From Deltaproteobacteria bacterium (GTDB taxonomy: Bacteria; Desulfobacterota; Desulfarculia; Adiutricales; Adiutricaceae), in the NCBI GenBank assembly GCA_031279515.1, contig JAITII010000032.1, positions 36,303-100,302 of the forward strand: a stretch of 64,000 nucleotides of DNA. The letters are read 5' to 3'. Shown here piece after piece: positions 23,420 to 32,220 of this stretch. Both the position numbers and the translations under genes were made by a program. The notes beneath the pieces were generated by a model. It saw nothing but the letters and a program-made list of their open reading frames with translations. It had not been told where the DNA came from and made no database searches. Each line of letters begins with the position of its first letter. Position 1 is the stretch's first letter.

Positions 23420-25954
23420 ATGAGCATCTCCAGTTCCATGTATGTTGCCTTGACCGGTATGCGCATGAGCCAGGCAGCCATGGAGACAGCAAGCAACAAT
23501 ATAGCCAATGTCAATACCCCGGGTTACTCCCGCCAGAGGATAAATCTTGCCACTCTGCCTTCCCAGACTCGCAGCTGGGGCCAGATGGGCTTGGGGGTAA
23601 CGGGTGATAATATAATACGTTATCACGACGAATTTTTGACCCGTTCTCTCATAATGACCGGCTCCACCCTAGGTAAAGAGGTGGCCATAAAAAACCAGGT
23701 GGATAATTTAGAGATCTTCTTTAACGAGAGCGCAGGAAATGGCATCAATGCGGCTATGAACGACTATTTTGCCGCCTTCGATCAGTTGGCCGATGAGGCC
23801 AATAATGAGCCCAATAGGGAAGAATTAATTGAATACGCCCAGACCCTGGCCACTCAGTTAAAATATAGAAAAGAAGAGATGGACGAGCTGAGGCTGGATA
23901 CCAATAAAAGAATAGACGATGCTGCAACTGAGATTAACACCCTCATAGCGGAACTGGCCTCTTTAAATAAGGAGATAACCGTATACGAAGACCCTACCTT
24001 AAATAGGCAGGCCAATGATCTAAGGGACACCAGAGAAGAAAAGACCAGGCAACTTGCTGAATACATGGACATAGAGTACTACGAAGACCCCCACGATGGA
24101 CAGTGGACTATAACTACTGGCACGGGTATACCCTTGGTCCTGAAAGAAAGGTCCTTTCCTCTAACTACAAATACCTCCTCCAATGGAGACGTAAGCCTCC
24201 ATACCTCCCACAATGACTATTGGCAAGAGGACATTACAGGCCAGATAACGGGCGGTGCTGTGGGTGGTTATATAGAGTTTAGAGATGAGATCCTAAGTGA
24301 ATACTACAAGCAATACGAGTCCTTTGTGGACGGATTTATCTTCCAGGCCAATAACCAGCATGCCCAAGGTACTGGGCTCTCGCTTATGACAGAGGTCTTA
24401 GGTACCACACAGGTATCCAACCTGGCCTCCGTAGAGATAGACTTTCCAGGGGATGACAATTCCATCCGCATCTCCTCACTGGTTCCCCACCTTGCCTCCA
24501 AAGAGCCCTACGACCCCTATAGTGACCCGGACAATATTGAGGTGCGCTTTGTAAAAAGTGAAAAAGTAACCTCTGAGATCACTTCCACGGTCAAATTTAA
24601 CGAGGACCCGGCCAGGATGAAGTGGGAGATAACTATCACCTTGCCAGTGGATTCCTTGGGAAATGTCTCTGTTACTGCAGCAGAGCTCACTGAATATATC
24701 AATTCGGAAAGGTCTCTTAGCCCCACAGATGGCATAAATTACCTCCCACCCAGGACTGTGGCCTGGAAGGTAGGTGATTTTATCTCCGCAGAAGGTGTCT
24801 TTAACCAGTCGGATACTGGAAGGGTTAATTTCGCTGGTCCCACCTTGCCCCAGGGCCATGAAGAGATAGGCTTTTACTCCCTTTCCAGGTCCCTTAAATA
24901 CACCGCGCCCCAGGGTCACCACCTGGCTTACGATTCCGAGTATGCCACTTTAAAGACTACCCTTATCCATACGGACAATGACATCATCTATACAGCTGTG
25001 GATAAGGGCGAAACAGGTGATAAGATCTCAGTGGAATACGTAAACACAGGGGCAAATCAAAAGCTACTCATAAGTGTTACCCAGGAAGAGGACGGCTCAC
25101 AGCGGATAGTTGTAAACCTCGCAACTGATGTAAATGGGGACATTACCTCCACAGCCGGAGACATTGTTAGCGCCATAAACTCCCACAACGTGGCACGTAC
25201 CCTGGTAACAGCTGAGACCCCACAGGGAGAAACAGGCCTTGGACTTGCCCGGGAGATGGATAGGACCTTTTTAGATAGAAGCGGCTACTTTGAGCTGGTT
25301 ACCTACACAGATGGTGGGGAAGCCACCTTCCACAAGGTAACAGTTACCCCGGAAGACACCTTAGAAGATGTGATAAAACAGATAGCCGATATCCCCGGCT
25401 TAAGGGTGGAATCCGTAACAGACCGCCACGGCAAAGATAACTTACGCATCATAGCAGACACGGGGGTAGAATTTGGTTTTGCCGGTGACAGCTCCGGGGC
25501 CTTGGCCGTCTTAGGTATCAATACTATCTTTACAGGCACATTAGGCAATGACGTGGGCGTCAACCAGATGCTGATAGACAATAGAGAGCTTATAAATGCC
25601 GGTATCATAGACTCCAACGGCGTAAGGGCCCCTGGGAGCAATGAAAACGCCCTGGATATGGCAGACCTCAAGGACAAAAGGTTCGACTTTTACCATCAGA
25701 AGGATGCCACCATTAGCTCCATGTTTAACAGCATCTACTCCAACATAGGTGCCACTGCCCAGGGAGCTACCCGGGACTATGAATTTACCCAAGGTGTCTA
25801 TACCCAGCTCCAAGATCGCCAGGACTCTATCGCAGGCGTTAACCTGGACGAAGAGCTAGCCGACGTCCTGCGCTATCAGTACATGTACCAAGCCTCAGCC
25901 AAGATGATCTCCACCATAGACACCATGATGGAGTCCCTCCTGGCCATGAGATAA
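23420..25954 (+). CDS. flgK: Flagellar hook-associated protein 1 (FlgK), enlarged
   Basis: First junction protein between hook and filament. The N-terminus is diagnostic: MSISSSMYVALTGMRMSQAA and then NNIANVNTPGYSRQRINL. A long coiled-coil region covers about residues 90-210. The C-terminal signature is intact: QDSIAGVNLDEELADVLRYQ, then YMYQASAKMISTIDTMMESL. The protein is 844 aa compared with about 450-650 usually. The extra part, about residues 320-740, includes a module with VNLATDVNGDITSTAGDIV and AINSHNVARTLVTAE. This module recurs in FlgL. The flgN stop lies 1 base upstream, so translational coupling is likely. Confidence 0.95.
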   Translation: MSISSSMYVALTGMRMSQAAMETASNNIANVNTPGYSRQRINLATLPSQTRSWGQMGLGVTGDNIIRYHDEFLTRSLIMTGSTLGKEVAIKNQVDNLEIFFNESAGNGINAAMNDYFAAFDQLADEANNEPNREELIEYAQTLATQLKYRKEEMDELRLDTNKRIDDAATEINTLIAELASLNKEITVYEDPTLNRQANDLRDTREEKTRQLAEYMDIEYYEDPHDGQWTITTGTGIPLVLKERSFPLTTNTSSNGDVSLHTSHNDYWQEDITGQITGGAVGGYIEFRDEILSEYYKQYESFVDGFIFQANNQHAQGTGLSLMTEVLGTTQVSNLASVEIDFPGDDNSIRISSLVPHLASKEPYDPYSDPDNIEVRFVKSEKVTSEITSTVKFNEDPARMKWEITITLPVDSLGNVSVTAAELTEYINSERSLSPTDGINYLPPRTVAWKVGDFISAEGVFNQSDTGRVNFAGPTLPQGHEEIGFYSLSRSLKYTAPQGHHLAYDSEYATLKTTLIHTDNDIIYTAVDKGETGDKISVEYVNTGANQKLLISVTQEEDGSQRIVVNLATDVNGDITSTAGDIVSAINSHNVARTLVTAETPQGETGLGLAREMDRTFLDRSGYFELVTYTDGGEATFHKVTVTPEDTLEDVIKQIADIPGLRVESVTDRHGKDNLRIIADTGVEFGFAGDSSGALAVLGINTIFTGTLGNDVGVNQMLIDNRELINAGIIDSNGVRAPGSNENALDMADLKDKRFDFYHQKDATISSMFNSIYSNIGATAQGATRDYEFTQGVYTQLQDRQDSIAGVNLDEELADVLRYQYMYQASAKMISTIDTMMESLLAMR

Positions 25955-25990
25955 AAAGACCTAAGGGCCCTTGGTAAATCCAAAGACCCT

Positions 25991-26120
25991 GCGCTAATTC
26001 AAAAGCTAGGCGCTAGTTCAAAAGCCATGCGCTAATTCAAAAGCTAGGCGCTAATTCAAAAGCTAGGGGCTAGTTCAAAAGCAAGGGGCTAGTTCAAAAG
26101 CTAGGCGCTAGTTCAAAGGG
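25991..26120 (+). repeat. 19-bp tandem repeat, seven units
   Basis: GCTAATTCAAAAGCTAGGC-type units recur at 25993, 26012, 26031, 26050, 26069, 26088 and 26107 with an exact 19-base period and a few changes (A/G in TAATTC/TAGTTC). It lies in the gap between flgK and flgL. Confidence 0.95.
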
Positions 26121-26211
26121 AAAAATAGCCCTTTTAGCCTATAAAGCTCAGTTTAAGTCCAAGACAGTTTTATCTTTACATAAATTGGCATCCAAGCTGC
26201 CGGAGGAGAAG

Positions 26212-29200
26212 ATGATCTACCGCACCTCTCAGCGGGGCACCTACCGCAACATAAATAACAACCTTAACCTCTTGTCCTGGCATATAGCCCAGCTGAGTAA
26301 CAAGGTAGCTTCGGAAAAACAGATAAATAAACCCTCCGATAATCCCTCTGGGGCTGCTGCTGTGCTCCGCACCCGCAGCACCCTATCTGAAATAGCCCAG
26401 CACACGGAAAACGTCTCCTTTTCCAATGATTGGCTCACCAATACTGGAAATGTCATGCAGAGCATCAAAGACGTCTTAGATCAGATCTACGTAAAAGCTG
26501 AGCAAGCTGCCACAGATGTCTACACAGCGGACCAGAGAAAGATAATAGCCACAGAGGTGGACCTGCTTTTCCAGACCATCATCCAATTTGGTGACTCTCG
26601 CTTCGGCTTTAACTATTTACTGGCCGGACAAGAGCTTCAGACCCAACCCTTTTCCAATGAGATGAGGGCCCAGGACGTAATAGCAGCCTGCCAAAATAGT
26701 GAAGGCTTTACTGGAAAAGTGGAAAACTATGGGGATAGGGAATATGAGTCCCGTCCGGATCTACCCACCCAGAGCCAGCTCTTTTTGATTGAATGCGTAG
26801 AGGCAGGGGGCATAGATTCCTTAAACTATGCCCACCAAAATGCCGACTCGGTCTCCCAGGCTATAGTAAATGGCACAAATGGCGCCTATAGTCTAACTTT
26901 AACCACCACCTCCCAAGCCTATAGGGATACCACAATAAAGTTCGTAGCTGGACAGGAAAATAATAACTCCACTGGGACTAAGTCAGCTACCTTTAGCTCT
27001 GCCGATAACCAGGTATCTTTTAGCTCCACAAATTCCACCAAGGGCCCTATTGACCTCTACTATACCTATGGCAATAGCGCAGGTACCTACGCTACTGAGG
27101 CAGCAGACGGCACCATAACCGTCTATCTTCAGACAGACCCCCAAGGGGAGCAATCAGTTGCCAGGGCCCGTGACGTAGCCGATGCAGTAAACGCCATTTC
27201 AGCCCAGACTTCCATTAGGGCCGATTACGCCTCCATCCCCTTTAGAGGGGGCATTGTAGAAATATCTAAAGATAGTAATGGCCAGCTGATGCGCACTAAG
27301 CTTTCCATTAATAATAATCTTAGCTATTCGATAAATGACGATGAGATAACTATTTATCTGGAAAGGGGGGCAACAGGCACCGGCCAAGAGGGCACAATTG
27401 TAAGCACAGTGGAAGAGGTGGTAGATTTTATCAATAATACCCCGGAGCTAGCAGAAAGGCTTAAGGCCTCTTATTCCTATCCCGATAGTGCTCTGGCACC
27501 TCCTCCCACCATGGAACCCGTGCAGGGTCCCATTTCCTTTACCCCCTCTGATGCCTATACCCTGGCCTATACTGAGATGACTATACCAGGGACCCACAAT
27601 GACATCAGGTGGTCCATCCTAAATGAGCCGGGTGCAGCTGTGGGCGAGGCGGGAAATGGGGTTACCATCCGCTACGACTTCTACAATCCTCCGGAGCAGA
27701 CTGCCGCCACTACTGCACAGTATAATTCAGCAGAAAATGCCTTAATTATCACCCTAGGGTCAAGCGGCTCGGCCTTTTTGGAGGAATATGCCAGGGCCTA
27801 TACCTCCCCAGCCTCAGCTACTTACGGAAATGCCAAAGAATCGGAGCTAGTTGCCCGTAAATATGCAGTAACAGCTACTGCCCAAGAGGTGATAGACGCA
27901 GTAGCCGCTCTAACAGACGCCCAAAACCCCTTGCATATTGGAGGCGTCCTGGCGGAGGGAAACTCCGGCCTAGGAAAGATGGTGGCCTCCAGCGCCCAGG
28001 TCCTAGCCAAGGGCTATGACCAGCCAGCCCTCTTTAGGGTCTCTCAAGATGGGGGCAAGACCTGGGGTCCCCCCCAGTCCTTTGCAGCCTCTGAGTTCCA
28101 AAACGGGCTCTTTTATAACTCTCAACTGGGACACGCCTCCCTCACTACAAGCCTAGCAGGTGGTGCCAATGACGTGGTCCTCACTGCCAACTACATGGGC
28201 ACCTGGGGCGACGATGTCCGCCTGGAATACCGCCAACCCACCTCAGCCAATCAAGAGGCCTCCATTACCCTAGGTCCCCAGTCCTGGAACATCTGCATTA
28301 ATCTTGCCACAGATGCCCAAGGCCGTGTAACTACCACGGCCAATGACGTAGTGGCTCTAATAAATCAGCATCCAGAGGCCGGCGCCCTGGTGACGGCCTC
28401 TCTGGCCGATTACCACGAGGGGGGAAGCGGCGTGGTAACCAAGATGGACTGCGTGTCCCTCTCTACGGCAAAACCTTATGAGGTAGAAGGGGTAACCCAG
28501 ATTACACCCTTGGGACATGCCACAGCAGCTGTCCGCTTTGCCTATTCCCCTCCTGCCCAAAAGTCACCGGATCTACTCTATCAGGCTATAGAGCACGGCA
28601 ATGCCGGTAATGCCATAGGCATCCGCTACACCCTGTCGGCGGACACCACTATCTACGGTTCTGCTCTACAGTATCAGGACCATGTCTCTATCTCATACGA
28701 GACCCTTTCCAACGGAGACCAGGTGGCCGTAGTCCACCTGGCCTCCGTCTCCCTTCCCAGCTGCCCAGACATCAATACGGAAAGGGAAGCCTATGACGCC
28801 TGGAGGGAACTCTACCCTGTCTATTCCTGCTCCTCTTCTAGGGCCACCACCTCCACAGCCGGGGATGTCCTCCAGGCCCTAGTTGCCAAGAACCTTGCCA
28901 GCCCCGATAGCGCCCTGGTCTGGGCCTCCATGGAGTACAAAGACGAGGGCTGGGATTCCACAGCCAAGGTGGGACCCACCACGGGCACCATTTGGCTCTC
29001 TGGGGGAGATGACACCATCAAAGAAGAGGACTACGGCATTAGCCTTAAGTTTATCCCCGATGGCACGGCCATAGGCGTAGGAGATATCTACCAGGTCTCC
29101 GTAGGTTGGTACAACGGAGACTCCAAAGATATAGATGTAAATGTCATGAACGGCTTCAGGACCGACATCAATACCACCGGAGAAGAGCTCTTAGGCGCCA

Positions 29201-29541
29201 ACGGCGCCTCAGACAATATCATGGATACCATCCAGAGGCTCCTTTGGGCCCTAGAGCATAACTACACGGAAATGGTGGAACAAGAGCTACCTAACCTGGA
29301 AAAGGCCGTCCAGAAGGTAACCATGATGGAAACTGCGGTGGGGACCAAACTTATCCGCAATCAGTTCGTGCAAAACACCTTAGATGACAACCAGTACGCA
29401 GCTGAGACAATACTTTCCGCCACAGAGGACGCAGACTTTACCCGCCTCATAACTGACCTCAAAAATGCCCAACTGGTCTATGAAGCAGTCTTAGGGACGA
29501 CAGGCCTTACTACCAAGCTGAGCCTCTTAAACTATCTTTAA
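26212..29541 (+). CDS. flgL: Flagellar hook-associated protein 3 (FlgL), giant
   Basis: Second junction protein between hook and filament. The start is taken as ATG 26212 with GGAGG five bases upstream, instead of the TTG at 26185, giving about 1109 aa. FlgL proteins are usually 300-550. The N-terminal flagellin-like helix is clear: MIYRTSQRGTYRNINNNLNL, then KQINKPSDNPSGAAAVLRTR and FGFNYLLAGQELQTQPFS. The C-terminal helix is also typical (DITLVELEQA-like end: TEDADFTRLITDLKNAQLVY, then EAVLGTTGLTTKLSLLNYL). Between them, about residues 170-990, lies a very long insert made of about five related beta-rich modules with NLATDAQGRVTTTANDVVAL-type segments. Last gene of the operon, with a strong terminator. 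Confidence 0.95.
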   Translation: MIYRTSQRGTYRNINNNLNLLSWHIAQLSNKVASEKQINKPSDNPSGAAAVLRTRSTLSEIAQHTENVSFSNDWLTNTGNVMQSIKDVLDQIYVKAEQAATDVYTADQRKIIATEVDLLFQTIIQFGDSRFGFNYLLAGQELQTQPFSNEMRAQDVIAACQNSEGFTGKVENYGDREYESRPDLPTQSQLFLIECVEAGGIDSLNYAHQNADSVSQAIVNGTNGAYSLTLTTTSQAYRDTTIKFVAGQENNNSTGTKSATFSSADNQVSFSSTNSTKGPIDLYYTYGNSAGTYATEAADGTITVYLQTDPQGEQSVARARDVADAVNAISAQTSIRADYASIPFRGGIVEISKDSNGQLMRTKLSINNNLSYSINDDEITIYLERGATGTGQEGTIVSTVEEVVDFINNTPELAERLKASYSYPDSALAPPPTMEPVQGPISFTPSDAYTLAYTEMTIPGTHNDIRWSILNEPGAAVGEAGNGVTIRYDFYNPPEQTAATTAQYNSAENALIITLGSSGSAFLEEYARAYTSPASATYGNAKESELVARKYAVTATAQEVIDAVAALTDAQNPLHIGGVLAEGNSGLGKMVASSAQVLAKGYDQPALFRVSQDGGKTWGPPQSFAASEFQNGLFYNSQLGHASLTTSLAGGANDVVLTANYMGTWGDDVRLEYRQPTSANQEASITLGPQSWNICINLATDAQGRVTTTANDVVALINQHPEAGALVTASLADYHEGGSGVVTKMDCVSLSTAKPYEVEGVTQITPLGHATAAVRFAYSPPAQKSPDLLYQAIEHGNAGNAIGIRYTLSADTTIYGSALQYQDHVSISYETLSNGDQVAVVHLASVSLPSCPDINTEREAYDAWRELYPVYSCSSSRATTSTAGDVLQALVAKNLASPDSALVWASMEYKDEGWDSTAKVGPTTGTIWLSGGDDTIKEEDYGISLKFIPDGTAIGVGDIYQVSVGWYNGDSKDIDVNVMNGFRTDINTTGEELLGANGASDNIMDTIQRLLWALEHNYTEMVEQELPNLEKAVQKVTMMETAVGTKLIRNQFVQNTLDDNQYAAETILSATEDADFTRLITDLKNAQLVYEAVLGTTGLTTKLSLLNYL

Positions 29542-29578
29542 AAAAGAGGGGCTTTGGCTTTTTTAAAAGATTAAAAAT

Positions 29579-29623
29579 CCCCCCCCCCTTATGGGCCTTT
29601 GGCCCATAAGGGGGGGTTTTTTT
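29579..29623 (+). terminator. Intrinsic terminator of the flgH-flgL operon
   Basis: A run of ten C followed by TTATGGGCC-TTT-GGCCCATAA and seven G, then seven T. The stem is about 16 bp. The opposite strand has A residues next to the stem, so it may also end transcripts of the minus-strand gene at 29660. Confidence 0.92.
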
Positions 29624-29659
29624 ATACCTAAAGCCCTTGGCTTAGCTAAGGCTACTATC

Positions 29660-31201
29660 TTAGACGAAACGGTTATGTTGTAGGCTGTGCCTTATGTGCT
29701 GGACAAAGAGGGATAAAAGGCAGTTTAACTTCATCAGATTAGTACCTGGCGCGCCCAAGGCAAGCTGACCCTCCTTAAAGGGACGCTCGAACTCAAAGCG
29801 GGCCTTTAAAAAGACCTTGGTAAGCTCTGCGGCCTTTACTAGTGTTAACTCTTTTGCGGGCACCCTTGTCTTTAAGACGCAGCCGCCATCTGCCTGGACC
29901 CCTTGGGTAAGGAAATTCTTATTGGAAATACACATAAGCCCCTGGCCTTTGTCAAAGACTAAATGCACATGTTCAAGTAACTTTTGTAGCCTTAGCTCTC
30001 CAAATTTTTCTTTGAGCTCACCTAGCATCTTATCTATGTTCTCAGTAAGTATGGCATTGGAGGCCTTAAACTTCTTATTTAGCTCTCCCAATGCCAGTAC
30101 TAAGGAGCTGTACTCTATTTGCCTTTCTGCTCTCCTATCGGGGATATAACCAGGGCAATTTACTACAAAAAGCCTTGTACCTTTCTCCCTATTTAAAGAG
30201 CTCAAAGGGAAGTAAAAGTAATCTTGGCTTTCATCGCAAACGCCCCCAGAAAGCTTAGCGGCAAAAATAGACCTTAGTTGCGCATAAAAATGATAGTCCC
30301 AGTCCTCATACCTTAGCTCTTCTATAAGGCTAAGATCTTTAGGCGGAAAGGCTCCCAGCTCCCCCATATGGAAGTGCCTATGGATATAGTAGGTACTTGT
30401 AATATAGCTTAAGTTTTCCTCCATTTTGCTTCTTTCGATTAGCTCCGGGGAATAAACCCTAAATGAGAGGATCCTCCCTTCCCCGTCCACATATAGCCTA
30501 TAGGCTATTTTCTTTCTGTCCCTGGGGGAAATAGGGTCCTCACCTAGCCTGGGGATATAGTCAGGAAAGCGGGAAAAAGCTGATATCCCGTAGAGCTTCC
30601 TATAGAGATAGCGCTCCATGAACTTTAGATCAATGAGGCCATATTTGCCTATAAGCCACTTGTCCCCAAGGACTTTCTCTTTTCTGCTCGGCTTTAAAAG
30701 TTTCCCTTGCCACAAATAGTTCTTCATATCGAAGAAATCCTCTTCCACTAGAGGATCCTTTTCAGCTAGGAGCATAACTATCCGGTATTTGATAGCATTG
30801 TAGACCTCTTGGGGTGGATCCATTAACAGCCCTTTTATATTTAAGACATTAAACTGGCTCTCCAATGCCTTAATAAGATCCAAGGTATTGGGGATTTTTC
30901 GTCCCCAACCGGGCCTTACCAACTGGGTGAGACCCCCTAGCGGGTAATCCTTGATAGCCAATTGGAAATTCGCATAAATTGCTAATGGGTTCTCGCTTAA
31001 ATGAACGTGATACTTGGGCGCCATGCTGGGCGGCTCTATAAGGCAGCGCGTGGGCGTCTTTTCCTCTGTTTCACATGTACCAACTTCGTTTGCTTCCTTT
31101 AAATCAGAACCTTTGTCAGCTTGTACCCTAATGCCACAGGGGCGTAAAAATTGTCCCAAGGCTATAAGCAAAGCCTTAATACTTTTCAAAATACCAGGCA
31201 A
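29660..31201 (-). CDS. Protein of unknown function, 513 aa
   Basis: I do not recognise a family. The start is probably TTG at 31201 with GGTAGGTG just upstream. The N-terminal segment (ILKSIKALLIALGQFL) is weakly hydrophobic and could be a membrane anchor or an amphipathic helix. The body is rich in Lys, Glu, Leu, Tyr and Arg, without signal peptide or repeats, and looks soluble. Visible stretches are RKIAYRLYVDGEGRILSFRV and YITSTYYIHRHFHMGELGAF. A probable coiled coil lies near NAILTENIDKMLGELKEKFG. The Cys residues are scattered and do not form a cluster. It stands alone between the flagellar operon terminator and a repeat-rich gap, on the opposite strand to flgL. Length and codon regularity indicate a real gene. 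Confidence 0.75.
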   Translation of the reverse strand: MPGILKSIKALLIALGQFLRPCGIRVQADKGSDLKEANEVGTCETEEKTPTRCLIEPPSMAPKYHVHLSENPLAIYANFQLAIKDYPLGGLTQLVRPGWGRKIPNTLDLIKALESQFNVLNIKGLLMDPPQEVYNAIKYRIVMLLAEKDPLVEEDFFDMKNYLWQGKLLKPSRKEKVLGDKWLIGKYGLIDLKFMERYLYRKLYGISAFSRFPDYIPRLGEDPISPRDRKKIAYRLYVDGEGRILSFRVYSPELIERSKMEENLSYITSTYYIHRHFHMGELGAFPPKDLSLIEELRYEDWDYHFYAQLRSIFAAKLSGGVCDESQDYFYFPLSSLNREKGTRLFVVNCPGYIPDRRAERQIEYSSLVLALGELNKKFKASNAILTENIDKMLGELKEKFGELRLQKLLEHVHLVFDKGQGLMCISNKNFLTQGVQADGGCVLKTRVPAKELTLVKAAELTKVFLKARFEFERPFKEGQLALGAPGTNLMKLNCLLSLFVQHIRHSLQHNRFV

Positions 31202-32209
31202 TAGTCACCTACCTTTAAAGTAAAAAAATATTGAAAAAATACCTTCTGCTTAGAAAAGAGAAATTTAAGCCCTCTTAGCTGCCCCTATTTGGGGTTCAAG
31301 ATTTACTCTTCTAAATTTCAGGCAAATTGGCATGGGAAGGCTCTTTTTGTTTTAAAAGTCCCCTAAATTTTCCTCTTGCCTCCTGCGCTTTACCTTACAA
31401 GGGCATAAATCATGACTGTGAGGCCCATGCCAGGCACATGCCAGACACATGTGGGGATAGCCAGGCCCAGGCCAGACACATGTGGGGATAGCTAAGGCAC
31501 ATGTCAGGCCCATGTAGGGATAGCAAGGGAGGATTTTAATATTTCGCTGACCCTTTCAAAGGGCAAAAAAACCTTAGATCTTTTTAAAAGCCTAAACCCT
31601 CTAGGAATTTTTAAAAAGGAACATATTAAAAAAATATCCTTCCTATATATCAGGCAATTTCGTAGCCCTTTTTTCAGGCATTTTGAGCCTTTTTTTTGTG
31701 CCTTTCTTCAATAAGCCTTATTCTATATGGATAAAAAAATTTTTCCACACTTTTAATATAATACTATATCTTTTAATCTAATGCTATGATATTTTACATA
31801 ATACTATAATATTTAACATAAAACATTAATATAGTCTGAGCTAGCGGCAAAACCCTCGCTAGCTAAAATAGAAGACGGCTAACTTAGAAGTTTTCACTTG
31901 GCTCCCATTTCAAATTTAGCCTCTCTTTACAAGCCCTTGTGCCTTTTTAAATAGGTGCCTTCCTATGATGTTAAATTTCTTGCATAAAAAACTTCAATGG
32001 GCACAAAAGGGGAAACAAATAAATTAAAGCTTAAAGTTTTCCCTAGGCTTAAAATTTCACAAATATCATTTTCTAAAAAAGAATCTTTAAAGGGCCTTTG
32101 TTAATTTTATAAATTTACTATAGTTAAACTAATTGCATTTTCACTTTGACTTTTGTGCCCCGGGTGCTTACATTTAGAAATGAGTCAAGCTTAGCTTACC
32201 GCCAATTTT
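31202..32209. other. Repeat-containing AT-rich gap upstream of copA
   Basis: About 1 kb with no gene. It contains the 31-bp repeat array at 31420-31526 and then a strongly A/T-rich part (31620-31830) with repeated ATAATACTATA-type words. A possible -35 TTGACT with a TTACAT-like -10 near 32146-32173 may serve copA. No clear copper-regulator operator is visible. Confidence 0.5.
31420..31526 (+). repeat. 31-32-bp tandem repeat, about three units
   Basis: The core CAGACACATGTGGGGATAGC recurs at about 31442, 31473 and (as CAGGCCCATGTAGGGATAGC) 31505. The period is 31-32 bases. Confidence 0.85.
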
Positions 32210-32220
32210 AGGAGGCAAGA

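Noticed and set aside
25991-26120. Possible CRISPR array (regular repeats)
   Set aside because: The units are directly adjacent with no unique spacers and no cas genes are present. The same holds for the other arrays in the window.
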